Shown: positions 63,834-64,000 of the stretch, in pieces
Numbering within the stretch: the stretch's first letter is position 1
Layout: each line of letters opens with the position of its first letter
Notes under the pieces: model-generated
What the model saw: only the letters and a program-made list of their open reading frames with translations
What the model was told of the DNA's origin: nothing
Databases searched by the model: none
DNA from: an uncultured Prevotellaceae bacterium
GTDB lineage: Bacteria; Bacteroidota; Bacteroidia; Bacteroidales; Bacteroidaceae
Reading direction: 5' to 3'
Assembly (NCBI GenBank): GCA_902790625.1
Contig: CADASP010000007.1
Span: 1 to 64,000, forward strand
DNA: 64,000 nucleotides
Position numbers and translations under genes: made by a program

Positions 63834-64000
63834 ATGACACTACGAAACTTTCTGCTGATTGTTCTCACGGCCCTGGGCATCGACGCCCTTGGCCAGGCCA
63901 CTGTGGCACACTTCGACATGTCGCTCGCGGGCGGCAGCATCCTGGAGCGCGTTTCTAACAAGAGCTACACCGTCAGCTCGCAGTTGCCCCCCTGCACCGT
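63834..64000 (+). CDS. Secreted protein, N-terminal fragment (possible GH32)
   Basis: The frame from ATG 63834 runs to the end of the window (55 codons) and is cut there. A signal peptide (MTLRNFLLIVLTALGIDALG) is followed by ATVAHFDMSLAGGSILERVS and YTVSSQLPPC. This start looks to me like the LamG-type N-terminal domain of glycoside hydrolases such as GH32 in Bacteroidetes PULs, which would fit the DUF4960 neighbour. The catalytic part is outside the window, so the enzyme call is only a suggestion. Confidence 0.5.
   Translation, partial: MTLRNFLLIVLTALGIDALGQATVAHFDMSLAGGSILERVSNKSYTVSSQLPPCT

Overview
The window looks like a chromosome segment of a fairly GC-rich Bacteroidales bacterium, most likely from the Prevotella/Prevotellaceae group. 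The grounds are SusC/SusD and NigD-like genes, BspA-type leucine-rich repeats, Omp28-like proteins, DUF6029, a DKNYY-repeat protein, promoters of the Bacteroidetes type (TAnnTTTG about 7 bases before the start of transcription), and few Shine-Dalgarno sequences. The species is not identifiable from what is visible.

Region 1 (1-4980): the 3' end of a 5S rRNA gene and its terminator run into a decayed TROVE/Ro60 fragment on the opposite strand. Next comes a minus-strand group: an unknown 248-aa protein, a divergent S-adenosylmethionine synthetase, an unknown 149-aa protein and a GNAT acetyltransferase. A promoter at 4655-4662 and about 300 nt of possibly structured RNA lie upstream of this group.

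Region 2 (4984-30640): housekeeping and envelope genes. It holds a DKNYY-repeat secreted protein and clpB in convergent order. A long co-directional run follows: an alpha-2-macroglobulin-like protein, a DUF1573 protein, meaB, ispH, a GH20 hexosaminidase, an S8 protease, a GH5 glucanase, a HerA-like ATPase, ilvE, trmB, a BspA-like LRR protein, an acyltransferase, a NigD-like lipoprotein and a small membrane protein.

Region 3 (30689-53830): minus-strand surface genes. There is a lipoprotein, then a 2592-aa protein with nine related modules and a C-terminal dockerin-like segment. A tight seven-gene operon (53761 down to 40228) follows. It encodes a TlpA-like thioredoxin, a DUF6029 barrel, an Omp28-like lipoprotein, a small secreted protein, two larger Omp28-like proteins and a cleaved-adhesin/fibronectin-type protein. 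Four of the seven products carry a CXXC motif. This operon is my best candidate for an incompletely described system.

Region 4 (53926-64000): a DUF4294 protein, then a polysaccharide-utilisation locus. It has a regulator that joins a periplasmic sugar-binding domain, one membrane helix and a cytoplasmic AraC domain, then SusC, SusD and a surface lipoprotein with a duplicated DUF4960-like domain. The first 55 codons of a further secreted protein, perhaps a GH32 enzyme, end the window. The gene set suggests a fructan or levan target, by inference.

A theme across the window is 7-bp tandem repeats at gene edges or inside the ends of genes. Because 7 is not a multiple of 3, copy-number change in the coding examples would shift the frame of the C-terminal tail.
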